This document shows, piece by piece, positions 1 to 8,595 of a stretch of DNA of 43,679 bases. The notes below the pieces were generated by a model. It worked only from the letters and a program-made list of their open reading frames with translations, made no database searches and was not told the origin of the DNA. Source of the stretch: Halorubrum lipolyticum DSM 21995 (GTDB lineage: Archaea > Halobacteriota > Halobacteria > Halobacteriales > Haloferacaceae); contig NZ_AOJG01000030.1 of NCBI RefSeq assembly GCF_000337375.1, positions 230,804 to 274,482 of the forward strand. The letters run 5' to 3'. Each line of letters starts with the position of its first letter. The stretch's first letter is position 1. Both the position numbers and the translations under genes were made by a program.

Positions 1-178
1 TGTTCACTGTAGAATCACTAATCACTTATAAATAGACGACAGCAACACCGCGATTCAATTTATAAACAACCGCTCAGCCGATCTGATTCACCTACTCCCG
101 TAATCGCTCACCGCTACCTCTGTACTGACCGAAGCCAGATCGAGAACCGCCGCTCGTCGGGGATTTTGACGGGGAGAT
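1..178. other. Left-edge non-coding stretch with TATA-like boxes
   Basis: No credible gene is visible here. The first 70 bases are much more AT-rich than the rest of the window and carry two TATA-like boxes (around 24-34 and 58-66), which suggests the promoter of a gene lying to the left or a short regulatory region. The 3' end of the leftward prepilin peptidase gene follows directly, with a TTTAAAC just before its stop. Confidence 0.5.
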
Positions 179-1159
179 TTAAACCAACCCGACCGCGCCC
201 AGCACCGCGAACAGCGCGTCGCCGAAGGTCAACGAGACGATCAGCCCGATCGCCATCGGCACGACGAACGGCATCCCCGGCGACACCAACACGCGGTCCG
301 CCCGGGCGACGAGCGCCAGCCCGCCGCGGAGCGTCTCGGCGTCGGTGCCGTACGCGCCGTGGTCGATCTCGTCGAGGAAGCGCTCGGCGGCCCAGGGGTC
401 GGCCGCGACCGGTTCGCCCTCGGCTCCGGTCGCGGTCCCCCCGTCGGTCCGCGGGCCGACGTGCGTCCCGCCGTCGGTCGGGTCGTGCGTCTCGCCGACG
501 GTGTCGGGGTCGCGGAGGCGGTCCGGGTCCCCGCGAAGGTCCGCGAGCGTCGCCCCCCGCCAGCGCAGGTACATCCGGAGCGCGTCCAGATCGAGGCCGT
601 TCCGGGTCGTCCCCGCGTCGTCCTCGAACAGGCGCCCGTGGCGGTCCGGCAGCGAGTCGGTCGCCACCGGCCGCGCGAAGAACATCGTCGCCGAGTACTC
701 CCCGCGGCGGAGGTTGCTCAGGGCGAGCCCGAGGGGGTACGCGAGCGCGAGCAGGACCGTGTTCGTGAGCACCGTCAGCGAGAACACGCCGAGCTGGGTG
801 TCGACGAGCGGGAGGGTCAGCCCGGCGACGGCGTACTCCGGGAACGTCGGAAAGAGGATCGCGATCGCGATCAGCGCCTTCGCGTCGGCCCCGCCGAACG
901 CGCCGAGGTACCAGAACGCGTAGCCCAGCGGCGCGACGAACAGCAGGCTGAGCGCGGCCCGCACGGCGAACCGCGTCCCTTCGAACCCCGCGAGCGGCCA
1001 TATCGCCGCGAGCTCCCAGACCAACAGCAGCGCCCCGAACGCGTACAGCGGCGGCCAAAGGCGGTTCGGGAGGCGTCGGGTCCGAACGTCCCGCAGGGCC
1101 GCCCACGCGAAGACGGGGACGACGAACAGGCGGAGGGCGTCCGGCAGCGTCGCGAACAT
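179..1159 (-). CDS. pibD: Prepilin/preflagellin peptidase (A24 aspartyl protease)
   Basis: This is an integral-membrane aspartic protease that cleaves class III signal peptides of type IV pilins and archaellins on the cytoplasmic side of the membrane. The 326-residue product has a hydrophobic N-terminal segment followed by the first catalytic Asp (D24, in the RDVRTRRLPN context) and, after two more membrane helices, a GGAD motif at residues 89-92 with the second catalytic Asp (D92). These are the two invariant positions of the A24/TPPK family. A hydrophilic, Gly/Asp/Thr-rich stretch around residues 195-255 precedes a final membrane segment, an extension seen in haloarchaeal members. It is transcribed divergently from the HPP gene, with no pilin genes in the window. 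The function call is strong; the symbol is by family. Confidence 0.88.
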   Translation of the reverse strand: MFATLPDALRLFVVPVFAWAALRDVRTRRLPNRLWPPLYAFGALLLVWELAAIWPLAGFEGTRFAVRAALSLLFVAPLGYAFWYLGAFGGADAKALIAIAILFPTFPEYAVAGLTLPLVDTQLGVFSLTVLTNTVLLALAYPLGLALSNLRRGEYSATMFFARPVATDSLPDRHGRLFEDDAGTTRNGLDLDALRMYLRWRGATLADLRGDPDRLRDPDTVGETHDPTDGGTHVGPRTDGGTATGAEGEPVAADPWAAERFLDEIDHGAYGTDAETLRGGLALVARADRVLVSPGMPFVVPMAIGLIVSLTFGDALFAVLGAVGLV

Positions 1160-1296
1160 GTCATCACGGGCGGCGCGGGCGCAATTAGGCGTTCGGGTTC
1201 GCGTATCGCGATCGATAGCGCGGGGGACGCGGTCGCGGCCAACGAGGGAGAGCCGAACCGCCGGCGCTTTGTGGGCCAGTCTCCGACCGCCCGGTA

Positions 1297-1818
1297 ATGC
1301 GTCGCCGCCTCGGAACCAGCCTGTACGCCGGGCTCCTCTTCACCGTCCTCGGCGCGATCGCGTGGGGGACCGGCCAGCCGTTCGTCTTCCCGAGCCTCGG
1401 GCCGTCGGCGTTCCTGCTCGCGTTCGACCGCCGGAGCGAGCGCGGGCGGGCCGCCCGGATCGTCGGGAGCCACCTCATCGGCGGCGTCGCCGGGCTCGCG
1501 GCGTGGTGGCTGATCGCGGCCGGCGCGACGCTCACCGCGACCCCGCCCGCGTTCTCCCCTGCGGGGTTCCGGCTCGCGGCGAGCGCGACCGCCTCGCTCG
1601 TGGCGACGAGCTGGGCGATGATCGCGACCGACGCGGTCCACGCGCCCGCCTGCGCGACGACGCTCATCGTGTCGCTCGGCCTCCTCTCTACCCCGACCGA
1701 GGTGGCGATCATCGTCGCGAGCGTGAGCGTGCTCGTCGGGTTTCACGCCGGCGTCATCCGGGTGTTCAAGCGGATCGTCGGCGACGCACACCCACTCTAT
1801 CGAGCCGAGAAGAGCTGA
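1297..1818 (+). CDS. HPP-family integral membrane protein
   Basis: The 173-residue product has four predicted membrane segments and the hallmarks of the HPP family: SLGPSAFLL in the first third and a VHAPACATTLIVSLG segment near residue 112, where the family usually has His-Pro-Pro and this protein has His-Ala-Pro. HPP proteins are membrane proteins of uncertain role; a chloroplast member has been linked to nitrite transport, but I would not transfer that here. The gene starts 137 bases from the divergent prepilin peptidase gene and converges on the next gene with a 37-base gap. The family assignment is good; the function is unknown. Confidence 0.82.
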   Translation: MRRRLGTSLYAGLLFTVLGAIAWGTGQPFVFPSLGPSAFLLAFDRRSERGRAARIVGSHLIGGVAGLAAWWLIAAGATLTATPPAFSPAGFRLAASATASLVATSWAMIATDAVHAPACATTLIVSLGLLSTPTEVAIIVASVSVLVGFHAGVIRVFKRIVGDAHPLYRAEKS

Positions 1819-1855
1819 CCGTCTGATCGTCGCGCGCAGTCGGCCGACCGCTCGG

Positions 1856-3133
1856 TCAGCCGTCCGGCCGTTCCGCCCGGCGGTCGAAGACGTCGAGGAC
1901 CGGATCGGGGTCGGCCAGCCCCGGAATTCGGTACTCCTCGTCGCGGAGTTCGATCACGACCGTCTCGGTGCCGAGCCGCCGGTCGAGCCATCCCCGCCTC
2001 ACCCGCAGGTCGGTCTCGTCCCACGGCTCGACGCGCCAGAGGGCCGCCTCGGACAGCCGGTCGTAGGCGACGAGCGCGTCGTCGCCGGCGCGGTACTCCA
2101 CGGTTCCGTACCGCAGCCAGTGGTCGATCCCGAGGAGCAGCGCGGGGAGCGCGACGCCAGCCGCGAGCAGGAGCGAGGCGACCGACCACAGCCGACCGGT
2201 CGCGAACAGGAGCCCCCCGAGCAGACACAGAAGGCCGATGTACCCGACGCCCGGGTGTTGCGGGGCGCTCGCGAGCCCGCCGAGCAGCCGGCTGCGGAGG
2301 GTCGGGCGCACCCGGCACCGCGCGTCCGGGAGCGGGTCCTCGACCGGGTCGTCGGCGGGCGGGTCGTACGCCCACCCGATCTCCAGCGCCGACGACTCGT
2401 CGAAGGCCGCGAGTCGGTCGCGGTACAGCCCGGCGAGGTCGAAGGCGGCCTTGACGCCGACGACCCCGACGAGCAGCGGGAGGCCGACCGCGCCGGGATC
2501 GACCGCCGACAGCTCGGCGTCGGTCTCCAGCGTCGCCGCGCCGATCAGCGTGACGGCGAAGATCCCGCCGACCGCCACCGCGCCGGCCCTGAAAAAGACG
2601 CCCCGAATCGCGGTCTGCGCGCTGTGCTCGCGGTACGTCCCTTTATAAATGTAATCGACGAGCGTCGTCGCGCCCTCGGTCGCGAAGATCACGAGCACCG
2701 CGAGCGTCACCGAGTCGAGCGCGTCGGGAGCGAGCCCGCCGTCGACGGCGACGCCGACGGTGACCGTCCCGGCGACGAACCACACGCCCGCGAGGACCGG
2801 GACGACGACCGGGAGCACGAGGAGCGTCGAGAGCCGGACCCGGAGGTCGGTTCCCGGGACGGGGAGCGCCGCCCGCCTCGCCGCGAGCGGGCCGACGATC
2901 AGCCCGTCGCGCCCGATCTCGGACGGGCGCCCGGCGAACAGCGCGCGGACGACCGCCCAGAAGGACGCGATCCCGAGTTCGAACCAGTAGAGGAACACCA
3001 GCGCGCCCGCGTTCCAGCCGAGCGCGACGACGCCGACGAGCGGGAGGAAGTTCGAGACGAGGAACCCGATCGCCCGCGGACGGCGACCCCGAGCGAGGGC
3101 TCCCAGTCGGGGAGCGCGGTCGGTGGAGGGCAT
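1856..3133 (-). CDS. DUF6498-like multi-pass membrane protein
   Basis: The 425-residue haloarchaeal membrane protein has about seven hydrophobic segments (roughly residues 21-70, 103-130, 145-160, 190-215, 220-240 and 300-345). They are followed by a soluble C-terminal region of about 80 residues rich in beta-type sequence (EYRAGDDALVAYDRLSEAALWRVEPWDETDLRV), which looks like a PH-like or bPH domain. The N-terminal half resembles DUF6498 proteins; that name is from memory of the family. A TATA box at 3158-3167 lies about 25 bases before the ATG, so the message is probably leaderless. No enzymatic motif is visible. Confidence 0.72.
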   Translation of the reverse strand: MPSTDRAPRLGALARGRRPRAIGFLVSNFLPLVGVVALGWNAGALVFLYWFELGIASFWAVVRALFAGRPSEIGRDGLIVGPLAARRAALPVPGTDLRVRLSTLLVLPVVVPVLAGVWFVAGTVTVGVAVDGGLAPDALDSVTLAVLVIFATEGATTLVDYIYKGTYREHSAQTAIRGVFFRAGAVAVGGIFAVTLIGAATLETDAELSAVDPGAVGLPLLVGVVGVKAAFDLAGLYRDRLAAFDESSALEIGWAYDPPADDPVEDPLPDARCRVRPTLRSRLLGGLASAPQHPGVGYIGLLCLLGGLLFATGRLWSVASLLLAAGVALPALLLGIDHWLRYGTVEYRAGDDALVAYDRLSEAALWRVEPWDETDLRVRRGWLDRRLGTETVVIELRDEEYRIPGLADPDPVLDVFDRRAERPDG

Positions 3134-3157
3134 GCGTTCGAGCGATCCGAGTTCGGA

Positions 3158-3167
3158 GTTTATAAGC
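3158..3167 (-). promoter_or_regulatory. TATA box of the membrane protein gene ending at 1856
   Basis: Read on the minus strand the box is GCTTATAAAC preceded by CGACC. It sits about 25 bases upstream of the ATG at 3133, the spacing expected for a leaderless haloarchaeal transcript. It also lies just beyond the 3' end of the small membrane protein gene (stop at 3180), separating the two transcription units. Confidence 0.65.
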
Positions 3168-3179
3168 GGTCGGTGCGCG

Positions 3180-3392
3180 TCACCGCGCCGGTCCCGCGTC
3201 GCGGTGGAGGTAGAGGTACGCGAGCACCGGCACGATCGTGAACGCGAGCGTCGAGAGCGCCCAGAGGACCGCGTAGCGGCTCCCGCGCGCCCTCGCGTCG
3301 CGGTAGATCCACACCGCGGCGGCGACGACGACGCCGTAGATCACGAGCGTGAGCGGGAGCGACCACGGGAGGGCGACGCCGAAGAGGCTCAT
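3180..3392 (-). CDS. Small two-helix membrane protein (70 aa)
   Basis: The 70-residue product has two hydrophobic helices (about residues 8-29 and 42-62) joined by a basic loop RDARARGSRYA, and ends in HRDAGPAR. The loop contains the WIYRDARARG-type motif common in small haloarchaeal membrane proteins (phospholipase D nuclease N-terminal-like). The start is fixed by coupling: its ATG overlaps the stop of the upstream GNAT gene in a four-base ATGA. It is therefore the last gene of the gatD-GNAT operon. Function is unknown; the operon position suggests nothing specific beyond co-expression. Confidence 0.75.
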   Translation of the reverse strand: MSLFGVALPWSLPLTLVIYGVVVAAAVWIYRDARARGSRYAVLWALSTLAFTIVPVLAYLYLHRDAGPAR

Positions 3393-4450
3393 GGCGCCCC
3401 GGTGAGGTCGGCGGCCATCACGAAGTCCGGTTCGGCCGCGACCGGAACGCGGTTCGCGCCCGTGTCGCTCACGTGCTCGACCGTCTCGGGGATCAGCACG
3501 CGTGCCGCGTCGGCGTCGACCGCGTCGGCGTCGGCGGCGATCGCGTCGTACAGCGCGCCGGCCGCCTCGACGCCGCGCCACGCGGCGACGCCGTAGGTCG
3601 CGATCCGGGTCGCCTCGCCGTCTTCCTCGCGCTCCGTCACGCGCGTTCTGACCGCGAACCCGGCGAGCGCGTCGGCGTCGGCGACCGCGAGCAGTCGGCC
3701 CCCGTCCGCGGCGTCCCGGAGTCGCTCGCGGGTGAGTTCGGAGCAGGCCCACGACTCGTCGGGGTCGAGCGCGAGCCCGCGCAGGTGATCGCGGGCGTCG
3801 CTGTCGCCCCAGAACGCCCACGTCGCGTTCGGGTCGGGGTCGGCGAGGGCGTCGAAATCGGTCGTATTTAACCCAGACGCGTCCGGCGCCGGCTCCGCGA
3901 ACCGGAACTCCGTCGCGGGCTCGAAGCCGACCGCGCGCGACTGGCCGAGCCCCATGACGTTCCACGAGAAGACCATGTTGCGGCAGACGGTCGCGCCGCG
4001 GTCGCGCGCCCAGTCGAGCGCGGCCGCCGAGAGCGCGGTCCCGACGCCGTGACCCCGGGCCGCGGGGTCGACGCGGATCCCCTGTCCCCACGCCTCCCAC
4101 TCGGAGAGCAGGACGCCCTGGATGCAGCCGACGACCGCTTCCGGCTCGCCCGGGGCGGCCGCGCCCGCGCCGTCGCCCTCGACGAGGGTGTCGCCCGGAT
4201 CGCGGCCGTCGCGTTCCGTGACCCCGCCGGTCTCGGCGACCGCGGCCGGCGGCAGCGTCGCCACGAGGGTCCGGCTGTCGGGGTCGTCTGACTCGGCCCA
4301 CTCGGGGAACACGCGCGGGATGTAGTCGTCGTGACGCTCACCCCACGTGTCCCGCGCGAAGGCGGCGACCGCGTCGGCGTCGGCGGGGCGGGCCTCGCGG
4401 ACGACGACGCGGTCGGCGGCGGCGGCCCCGTCGGACTCCCGCTCGGTCAT
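3389..4450 (-). CDS. GNAT-family N-acetyltransferase (353 aa, probably two GNAT units)
   Basis: The N-terminal half (residues 15-165) is a recognisable GNAT fold. It begins [21 protein letters not shown] and has the acetyl-CoA loop in [26 protein letters not shown] (R/Q-x-x-G-x-G/A motif). The C-terminal half (about 195-353) has a second, weaker GNAT-like sequence, giving double the normal family length. The first half contains a Gly/Asp-rich insert (about residues 85-105). The ATG at 4450 overlaps the gatD stop in ATGA. An upstream in-frame start at 4537 is rejected because it would lie inside gatD. The substrate is unknown. Confidence 0.83.
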   Translation of the reverse strand: MTERESDGAAAADRVVVREARPADADAVAAFARDTWGERHDDYIPRVFPEWAESDDPDSRTLVATLPPAAVAETGGVTERDGRDPGDTLVEGDGAGAAAPGEPEAVVGCIQGVLLSEWEAWGQGIRVDPAARGHGVGTALSAAALDWARDRGATVCRNMVFSWNVMGLGQSRAVGFEPATEFRFAEPAPDASGLNTTDFDALADPDPNATWAFWGDSDARDHLRGLALDPDESWACSELTRERLRDAADGGRLLAVADADALAGFAVRTRVTEREEDGEATRIATYGVAAWRGVEAAGALYDAIAADADAVDADAARVLIPETVEHVSDTGANRVPVAAEPDFVMAADLTGAP

Positions 4451-5745
4451 CGCCAGGGCTGGGACTCCTCGGTCAGTTCGCCGGCGAGGTCGCGTCCCAT
4501 CGCCTCGGCGGGGTCGGACAGGTTCGCGAGCGCCCACAGCAGCTTCACCTTCGCGGTGCCGGGGAGGGTGTCGCCCGCCTCGACGACGCCGGCGTCGAGG
4601 AGGTCACGGCCGGTGTCGTACACGCGGTCGCAGACGCGGCCGGAGAGACACTGGCTCGTCATCGCGACGACGGTCCCGCTCTCGACCAGCTCCTCGATCC
4701 GCGGGATGAGGTCGGTGTGGACGTGACCGAGTCCGGTCCCCTCGATCACGACGCCGTCTTTGCCGTCGAGGTAGTCCCACGCCGCCGGATCCATGCCGGG
4801 CGTGAACTTCACCAGCTCCACCTCGGCGTCGAGGTCGGTCGCGGTCGAGAGGCCGTCCCCGCCCGCGCCGTCTCCCCGCGGAAGCGGCTCACGGGCCCAT
4901 TCGATGGCATCGTCGGCCGCGTCGCCGTCGGCTCCCGCCTCGGCGGCGGCCTCGTAGTCGATGCGGCCGAGGGGCGCGGCGCCGACCGTCTCGAAGGCAT
5001 CTCGGCGGGACGTGTGGTTCTTCCGGACGCGGGTGCCGCGGTGGAGCGCGCAGGCGTCGTCGGACTGGCTCGCGTGCATGCAGACGAGCGTCTCGGCGTG
5101 GTCGGCCTTCGCGGCCTCGACGGCGCACACCGCGTTCATCACGTTGTCGGAGGAGGGCCGGTCCGCGGAGCGCTGGCTCCCGGTGAACACGACCGGCACC
5201 GGCGAGTCGAGCATGAAGGAGAGCGCGGACGCGGAGTACTGCATCGTGTCGGTGCCGTGCATCACGACGACGCCGTCGGCGCCGGCCTCGATCTCCTCGC
5301 GGACGGCCGCGGCGAGCTCGCGCCAGATCGGCGGCTCCATGTTCTCGGAGAGGATGTTGGCGACGACGCGCCCGCGGTAGTTCGCGCGGCCGGCCAGGTC
5401 GGGGACCGCTCGGAGCACGTCCTCCGCGTCGAACTGGGCGGTGACCGCGCCGGTCCGGTAGTCGACGGTGGAGGCGATGGTGCCGCCCGTCGAGATGAGC
5501 GAGACCGTCGGCAGGTCGTCGTCGAAGGTGATCTCGGAGGCCTCGCCGCCGCCGGCGTCGGCGCCCTCGTCGACGTCGCGGGCGCCGGATTCGAGCACGT
5601 CCACGTCCGCCTCGTCGCGGTCGACGCCGACGTTGTACCCCCCGTCGAGCTTGACGACGAGGTGGTCGCGAGTCGTCGAGGGGAGCAGTACGCCCTCGTT
5701 CGTGACGTCCCCGCGGTCGACGCGGACGCGATCTCCCGGTTGCAT
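4447..5745 (-). CDS. gatD: Glutamyl-tRNA(Gln) amidotransferase subunit D
   Basis: GatD is the glutaminase subunit of the archaeal GatDE complex, which turns Glu-tRNA(Gln) into Gln-tRNA(Gln). The 432-residue product has an N-terminal SH3-like barrel (residues 1-55, [12 protein letters not shown]...), an acidic linker, then an L-asparaginase-like domain. The latter has the catalytic threonine motif STGGTIAS near residue 90, [20 protein letters not shown] near 160-180 with the second Thr-Asp pair, and a conserved Lys in [11 protein letters not shown]. Length and order match archaeal GatD. GatE is not in the window, which is usual for haloarchaea. It is the first gene of a three-gene overlapping operon. 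Confidence 0.95.
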   Translation of the reverse strand: MQPGDRVRVDRGDVTNEGVLLPSTTRDHLVVKLDGGYNVGVDRDEADVDVLESGARDVDEGADAGGGEASEITFDDDLPTVSLISTGGTIASTVDYRTGAVTAQFDAEDVLRAVPDLAGRANYRGRVVANILSENMEPPIWRELAAAVREEIEAGADGVVVMHGTDTMQYSASALSFMLDSPVPVVFTGSQRSADRPSSDNVMNAVCAVEAAKADHAETLVCMHASQSDDACALHRGTRVRKNHTSRRDAFETVGAAPLGRIDYEAAAEAGADGDAADDAIEWAREPLPRGDGAGGDGLSTATDLDAEVELVKFTPGMDPAAWDYLDGKDGVVIEGTGLGHVHTDLIPRIEELVESGTVVAMTSQCLSGRVCDRVYDTGRDLLDAGVVEAGDTLPGTAKVKLLWALANLSDPAEAMGRDLAGELTEESQPWR

Positions 5746-5874
5746 ACCACCCGGTTCCCCTCCGGCGGACTTGAATCCAACCGTTCGGCGGTCCGGGGCG
5801 GACCCAGTGGCGGATCGAATTCGGTCCCGAACCGGACCCAGTACGTCTTTTACCTACGCCCCCACCGTGAGCGC

Positions 5875-6528
5875 ATGGACCGCGACGAGTTCGCCGCCAG
5901 CATCGATCACACCGTGCTCGGCCCGGAGACGACGTGGGGCGACGTCGAGACCGTGCTCGACGAGGCCGCCGACCACGGGATGAACGCCTGCATTCCGCCC
6001 TGTTACCTCCCTGAGGCGGCCGAGCACGGGAACGCGCCGGAGACGGTCGCGACCGTGGTCGGGTTCCCGCACGGCCAGCACGCGCCCGAGGCGAAACGCG
6101 ACGAGGCGGTCGCCGCGTGGGACGCCGGCGCCGACGAGATCGACCTCGTGATCAACGTCGGTCGGCTGAAGGCGGGCGAGGACGACGCCGTCGCGGCCGA
6201 GGTCTCGGACGTGGTCGCCGCGGTGCCGGTCCCGGTGAAGGTGATCATCGAGACCGCGCTCCTGAGCGACGACGAGAAGCGCCGCGCCTGCGAGGCCGCC
6301 GTCGACGCCGACGCCGACATGGTGAAGACCTCCACCGGCTTCGCCGACGGCGGCGCCACCGTCCCGGACGTGGAGCTGATGAGCGAGTACCTCCCGGTGA
6401 AGGCGTCGGGCGGCGTCGGCTCCTACGACGAGGCGGTGGCCATGCTCGAGGCGGGCGCGGTCCGGATCGGCGCCTCCTCCGGCGTCGCTATCGTCGAGGG
6501 CCACCCGGAGAGCGGGACGGGCGAGTAG
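5875..6528 (+). CDS. deoC: Deoxyribose-phosphate aldolase
   Basis: DeoC cleaves 2-deoxyribose 5-phosphate to acetaldehyde and glyceraldehyde 3-phosphate in deoxynucleoside catabolism. The 217-residue product carries [11 protein letters not shown] at the N-terminus, [13 protein letters not shown] near residue 90, [11 protein letters not shown] with the partner lysine K122, and the Schiff-base lysine K151 in DMVKTSTGF. The phosphate-binding [10 protein letters not shown] and RIGASSG close the TIM barrel. It is a single gene, divergent from gatD, with a TTTTAC box about 28 bases upstream of the ATG. A longer open frame running into it from 4717 is antisense to gatD and is not real. Confidence 0.96.
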   Translation: MDRDEFAASIDHTVLGPETTWGDVETVLDEAADHGMNACIPPCYLPEAAEHGNAPETVATVVGFPHGQHAPEAKRDEAVAAWDAGADEIDLVINVGRLKAGEDDAVAAEVSDVVAAVPVPVKVIIETALLSDDEKRRACEAAVDADADMVKTSTGFADGGATVPDVELMSEYLPVKASGGVGSYDEAVAMLEAGAVRIGASSGVAIVEGHPESGTGE

Positions 6529-6623
6529 CGCCCGAGCGACGCCGACCGGGACGAGAACGAGCGTCCCGGGAACGGCGGACCCCGCCGATCGCGTTCTCTC
6601 GCCGTGGGAACGCCGTCGTATCC

Positions 6624-6652
6624 ATTTATATACTGAACCCCTATCGGGGGGT
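6624..6652 (+). promoter_or_regulatory. TATA box and inverted repeat abutting a start codon
   Basis: ATTTATATA at 6624-6632 is a strong TATA box 21 bases before the ATG at 6653. Between it and the ATG is an inverted repeat with arms ACCCC (6637-6641) and GGGGT (6648-6652), ending exactly at the start codon. It covers the expected transcription start, so it could be an operator or a 5'-end hairpin; which one cannot be decided from sequence. Confidence 0.55.
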
Positions 6653-6883
6653 ATGAGTCATTCGACCGGACCGGAATCGACGGGAGTGGACCTCGACGCG
6701 GCGTTCAAAGCGTTCGGCGCGGTGGGCATCCTCATCTCCGTCGCGCTCATCGTCGGCGTGCTCGCGCTGACGGACCCGTTCGGCGAGTACGTCACGACGT
6801 CGCCGGCGGTGTTCGGGAGCCTGCTGTCGGCGGGGCTGCTCGTCGCCGTCGGCTACGCGACCTACGCGCTGCGGCGGCGCTGA
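6653..6883 (+). CDS. Small two-helix membrane protein (76 aa)
   Basis: The 76-residue protein has a short acidic N-terminus and two hydrophobic helices (about residues 20-42 and 50-70), ending in the positive stop-transfer LRRR. I do not recognise a named family, but the arrangement is typical of small haloarchaeal membrane proteins. The start is well supported by the TATA box 21 bases upstream. It is a single gene; the neighbour to the right is convergent. Function is unknown. Confidence 0.72.
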   Translation: MSHSTGPESTGVDLDAAFKAFGAVGILISVALIVGVLALTDPFGEYVTTSPAVFGSLLSAGLLVAVGYATYALRRR

Positions 6884-7024
6884 GGAGATACGCCGGGCGA
6901 TCGGCGGAAAACGGGAAAACCGAACAGCGAGAAGGAGAGAGAACGGAACAGCGAGAGGCGCGGGCGCAGAGTCGGAACCAGCAGCGGGAGCGGAACCGAA
7001 ACGGATCGACGACAGAGCGTCCGA

Positions 7025-7429
7025 TCAGCTCGACGCGGTCGCGGACTCGGCCTCCGACCGGTCGTACTTCTCTTCGAACTCCTGGATGAGCTGGCCCATC
7101 TTCGCGTACCAGTCGTTGAGCATGCGCTGCATCTCGTCGGTGATCTTCTCGGGATCGGTCGGCGAGTAGACGTGGTAGTAGCCGCCCTGGTCGTAGTTGA
7201 TCTGCTCTTTGGTGATGAACCCGGTCTGAAGGAGGCGCTGGACCGACCGGTAGGCCGTCGAGCGCTCGCGGTCGACGGCCTCGGCGACCGCGTCGATGGT
7301 CATGGGCTCGTCGCTGTCGACGAGCACCCTGAAACACTCGCGGTCGAGCGGCTTGAGCCCGTGGAAACACTCGAGTAGCCCCTCGCATTGCATATCGCTC
7401 TGGAGCTGTTCGGACAGGGAATCCGGCAT
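7025..7429 (-). CDS. TrmB/ArsR-type winged-helix transcriptional regulator
   Basis: The 134-residue protein begins MPDSLSEQLQSDMQCEGLLECFHGL. Its winged-helix domain is at about residues 28-85 (LDRECFRVLVDSDEPMTIDAVAEAVDRERSTAYRSVQRLLQTGFITKEQ), with the recognition helix in RSTAYRSVQRLLQ. The C-terminal helix (about 95-125) is amphipathic and likely dimerises. Two cysteines (C14, C20) lie before the domain, so a redox or metal response is possible. The ATG at 7429 is chosen because a palindrome (7443-7457) and a TTTTAC box lie just upstream; a further start at 7486 would include both. It is probably autoregulated. The ligand is unknown. Confidence 0.82.
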   Translation of the reverse strand: MPDSLSEQLQSDMQCEGLLECFHGLKPLDRECFRVLVDSDEPMTIDAVAEAVDRERSTAYRSVQRLLQTGFITKEQINYDQGGYYHVYSPTDPEKITDEMQRMLNDWYAKMGQLIQEFEEKYDRSEAESATASS

Positions 7430-7442
7430 GGTATTACCCGCG

Positions 7443-7457
7443 GATACGACGCGTATC
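7443..7457. promoter_or_regulatory. Candidate operator GATACG-N3-CGTATC
   Basis: A perfect 6-bp inverted repeat with a 3-base spacer lies 14-28 bases before the ATG of the winged-helix regulator gene. A TTTTAC box (minus strand, about 7459-7467) is immediately upstream. Its position over the transcription start fits repression by a dimeric HTH protein, most simply the regulator it precedes. Binding is inferred, not shown. Confidence 0.5.
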
Positions 7458-7576
7458 GGTAAAAGGCTTGTGTGTAGATAATACAATCTTGCGATATCCT
7501 GCTAACGGAAACGGGCGACCCACCGGTCGCGGGGCAGGGCGGCGGGGTGGAGATCGGCTACACGGAGCGGCGGCGC

Positions 7577-7634
7577 GGAGGGCAGCGACGGTGGCGGAGC
7601 GGCGGCGGCACGGAGGGCAGCGACGGTGGCGGAG
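7577..7634. repeat. 23-bp direct repeat, two copies 35 bp apart
   Basis: The 23-base sequence at 7577-7599 recurs exactly at 7612-7634; the spacer between them is a GGCGGC-rich run. The repeats lie in the 232-base gap between the regulator gene and the 3' end of the universal stress protein gene, where I see no gene. They could be replication slippage products or binding sites. Confidence 0.7.
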
Positions 7635-7661
7635 ACCGGCCGTCCCGGAACGGACTCGCCC

Positions 7662-8546
7662 TCAGGCCGTTCGTGGCGGGGGAACGAGGAAGACGTTCCC
7701 GGTCGCGCGGGCGACGACCTCCTCGGAGACGCTCCCCAACAGGAGCCGGCGGAGTCGGCTGCGCCCGCGAGAGCCGACGAGCAGGGTGCTCGGGTCGTAC
7801 TCCGCCTCGGCCGCGAGGATCTCCTCGGCGGGGTCACCGCGGCGCACGTCCGTCCTGGCGTCGAGCCCCCAGTCGCCGAGCCGGTCGGCGAGGTCGGCGA
7901 GGCGGTCGGCGGGGTCGGCGTCGCCGCCCGCGTCGTCCTTCGGCGACTCGACGTGGACGAGCGTCACCTCCTCCGTCGCGTGCCGCAGGTACTCGAACGC
8001 CCGGAAGGCCCGCTCGGCGTTCTCCGAGAAGTCGGTCGCGAACAGCGTCCGCTTAAACAGGTGCCGTCGGATCGGGTCCGGGTCGTCGACGCCGCGCTCG
8101 ATGCGGTCGACGAGCAGCGGGACGACGGTCGTGCGGGCGAGGTTGCGCGCGGTCGACCCGATCACGCGGTTCTCGAGCGGGCTCTTCCCGCGGGAACCGA
8201 CCAGGATCAGGTCGGCCGCGACCGACTCGGCGATCCCGTTGATCCGGCGGTGCGGCGTCCCGCGGACGACGTGGGTCTCGACCCCGAAACCGGCGCTCTC
8301 GATCGTCGACCGGTAGGTCCGAAGCGTCTCCTTCCGGCGCTTCTGGAAGTTCATCCCCGGCATCCCCGAGTGGACGTTCGAGGGGACGACCGTCACGAGG
8401 TGGACCCGGTCGACGCCGATCCGGCCGAGACAGGAGAGCCCCGTCTCGGACTCGACCATCGTCTCGCTCGCCGCGGACAGGTCGGTCGCGATCACCGCGG
8501 ACTTCCCCTTCGGAGCCGAGTCGCCGGCCCCCGCGCCTCCGGTCAT
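7662..8546 (-). CDS. Universal stress protein, tandem two-domain (294 aa)
   Basis: Two UspA units are fused. The first (residues 15-148) has AVIATDLSAASE, HLVTVVP and the ATP-binding-type LILVGSRGKSPLENRVIGSTARNLARTTVVPLLV. The second (165-292) has TLFATDFSENAERAF, VTLVHVE and TLLVGSRGRSRLRRLLLGSVSEEVVARATGNVFLV. The G-x2-G-x9-G(S/T) nucleotide-binding pattern appears to be kept in both. It is a cytoplasmic protein, probably nucleotide-binding, of the tandem type common in haloarchaea. The ATG at 8546 is preceded 50 bases upstream by a palindrome (8596-8612). No partner gene is linked. Confidence 0.9.
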   Translation of the reverse strand: MTGGAGAGDSAPKGKSAVIATDLSAASETMVESETGLSCLGRIGVDRVHLVTVVPSNVHSGMPGMNFQKRRKETLRTYRSTIESAGFGVETHVVRGTPHRRINGIAESVAADLILVGSRGKSPLENRVIGSTARNLARTTVVPLLVDRIERGVDDPDPIRRHLFKRTLFATDFSENAERAFRAFEYLRHATEEVTLVHVESPKDDAGGDADPADRLADLADRLGDWGLDARTDVRRGDPAEEILAAEAEYDPSTLLVGSRGRSRLRRLLLGSVSEEVVARATGNVFLVPPPRTA

Positions 8547-8595
8547 CGTCGCCCCTCGACGCCGATCGGTCCCCGAGCGGCCCTCTCTCCCCCGT

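Noticed and set aside
4717-6528. A 603-codon open frame on the plus strand
   Set aside because: Its first two thirds are antisense to gatD and low-complexity; only the last 217 codons from 5875 are deoC. GC-rich haloarchaeal DNA keeps antisense frames open.
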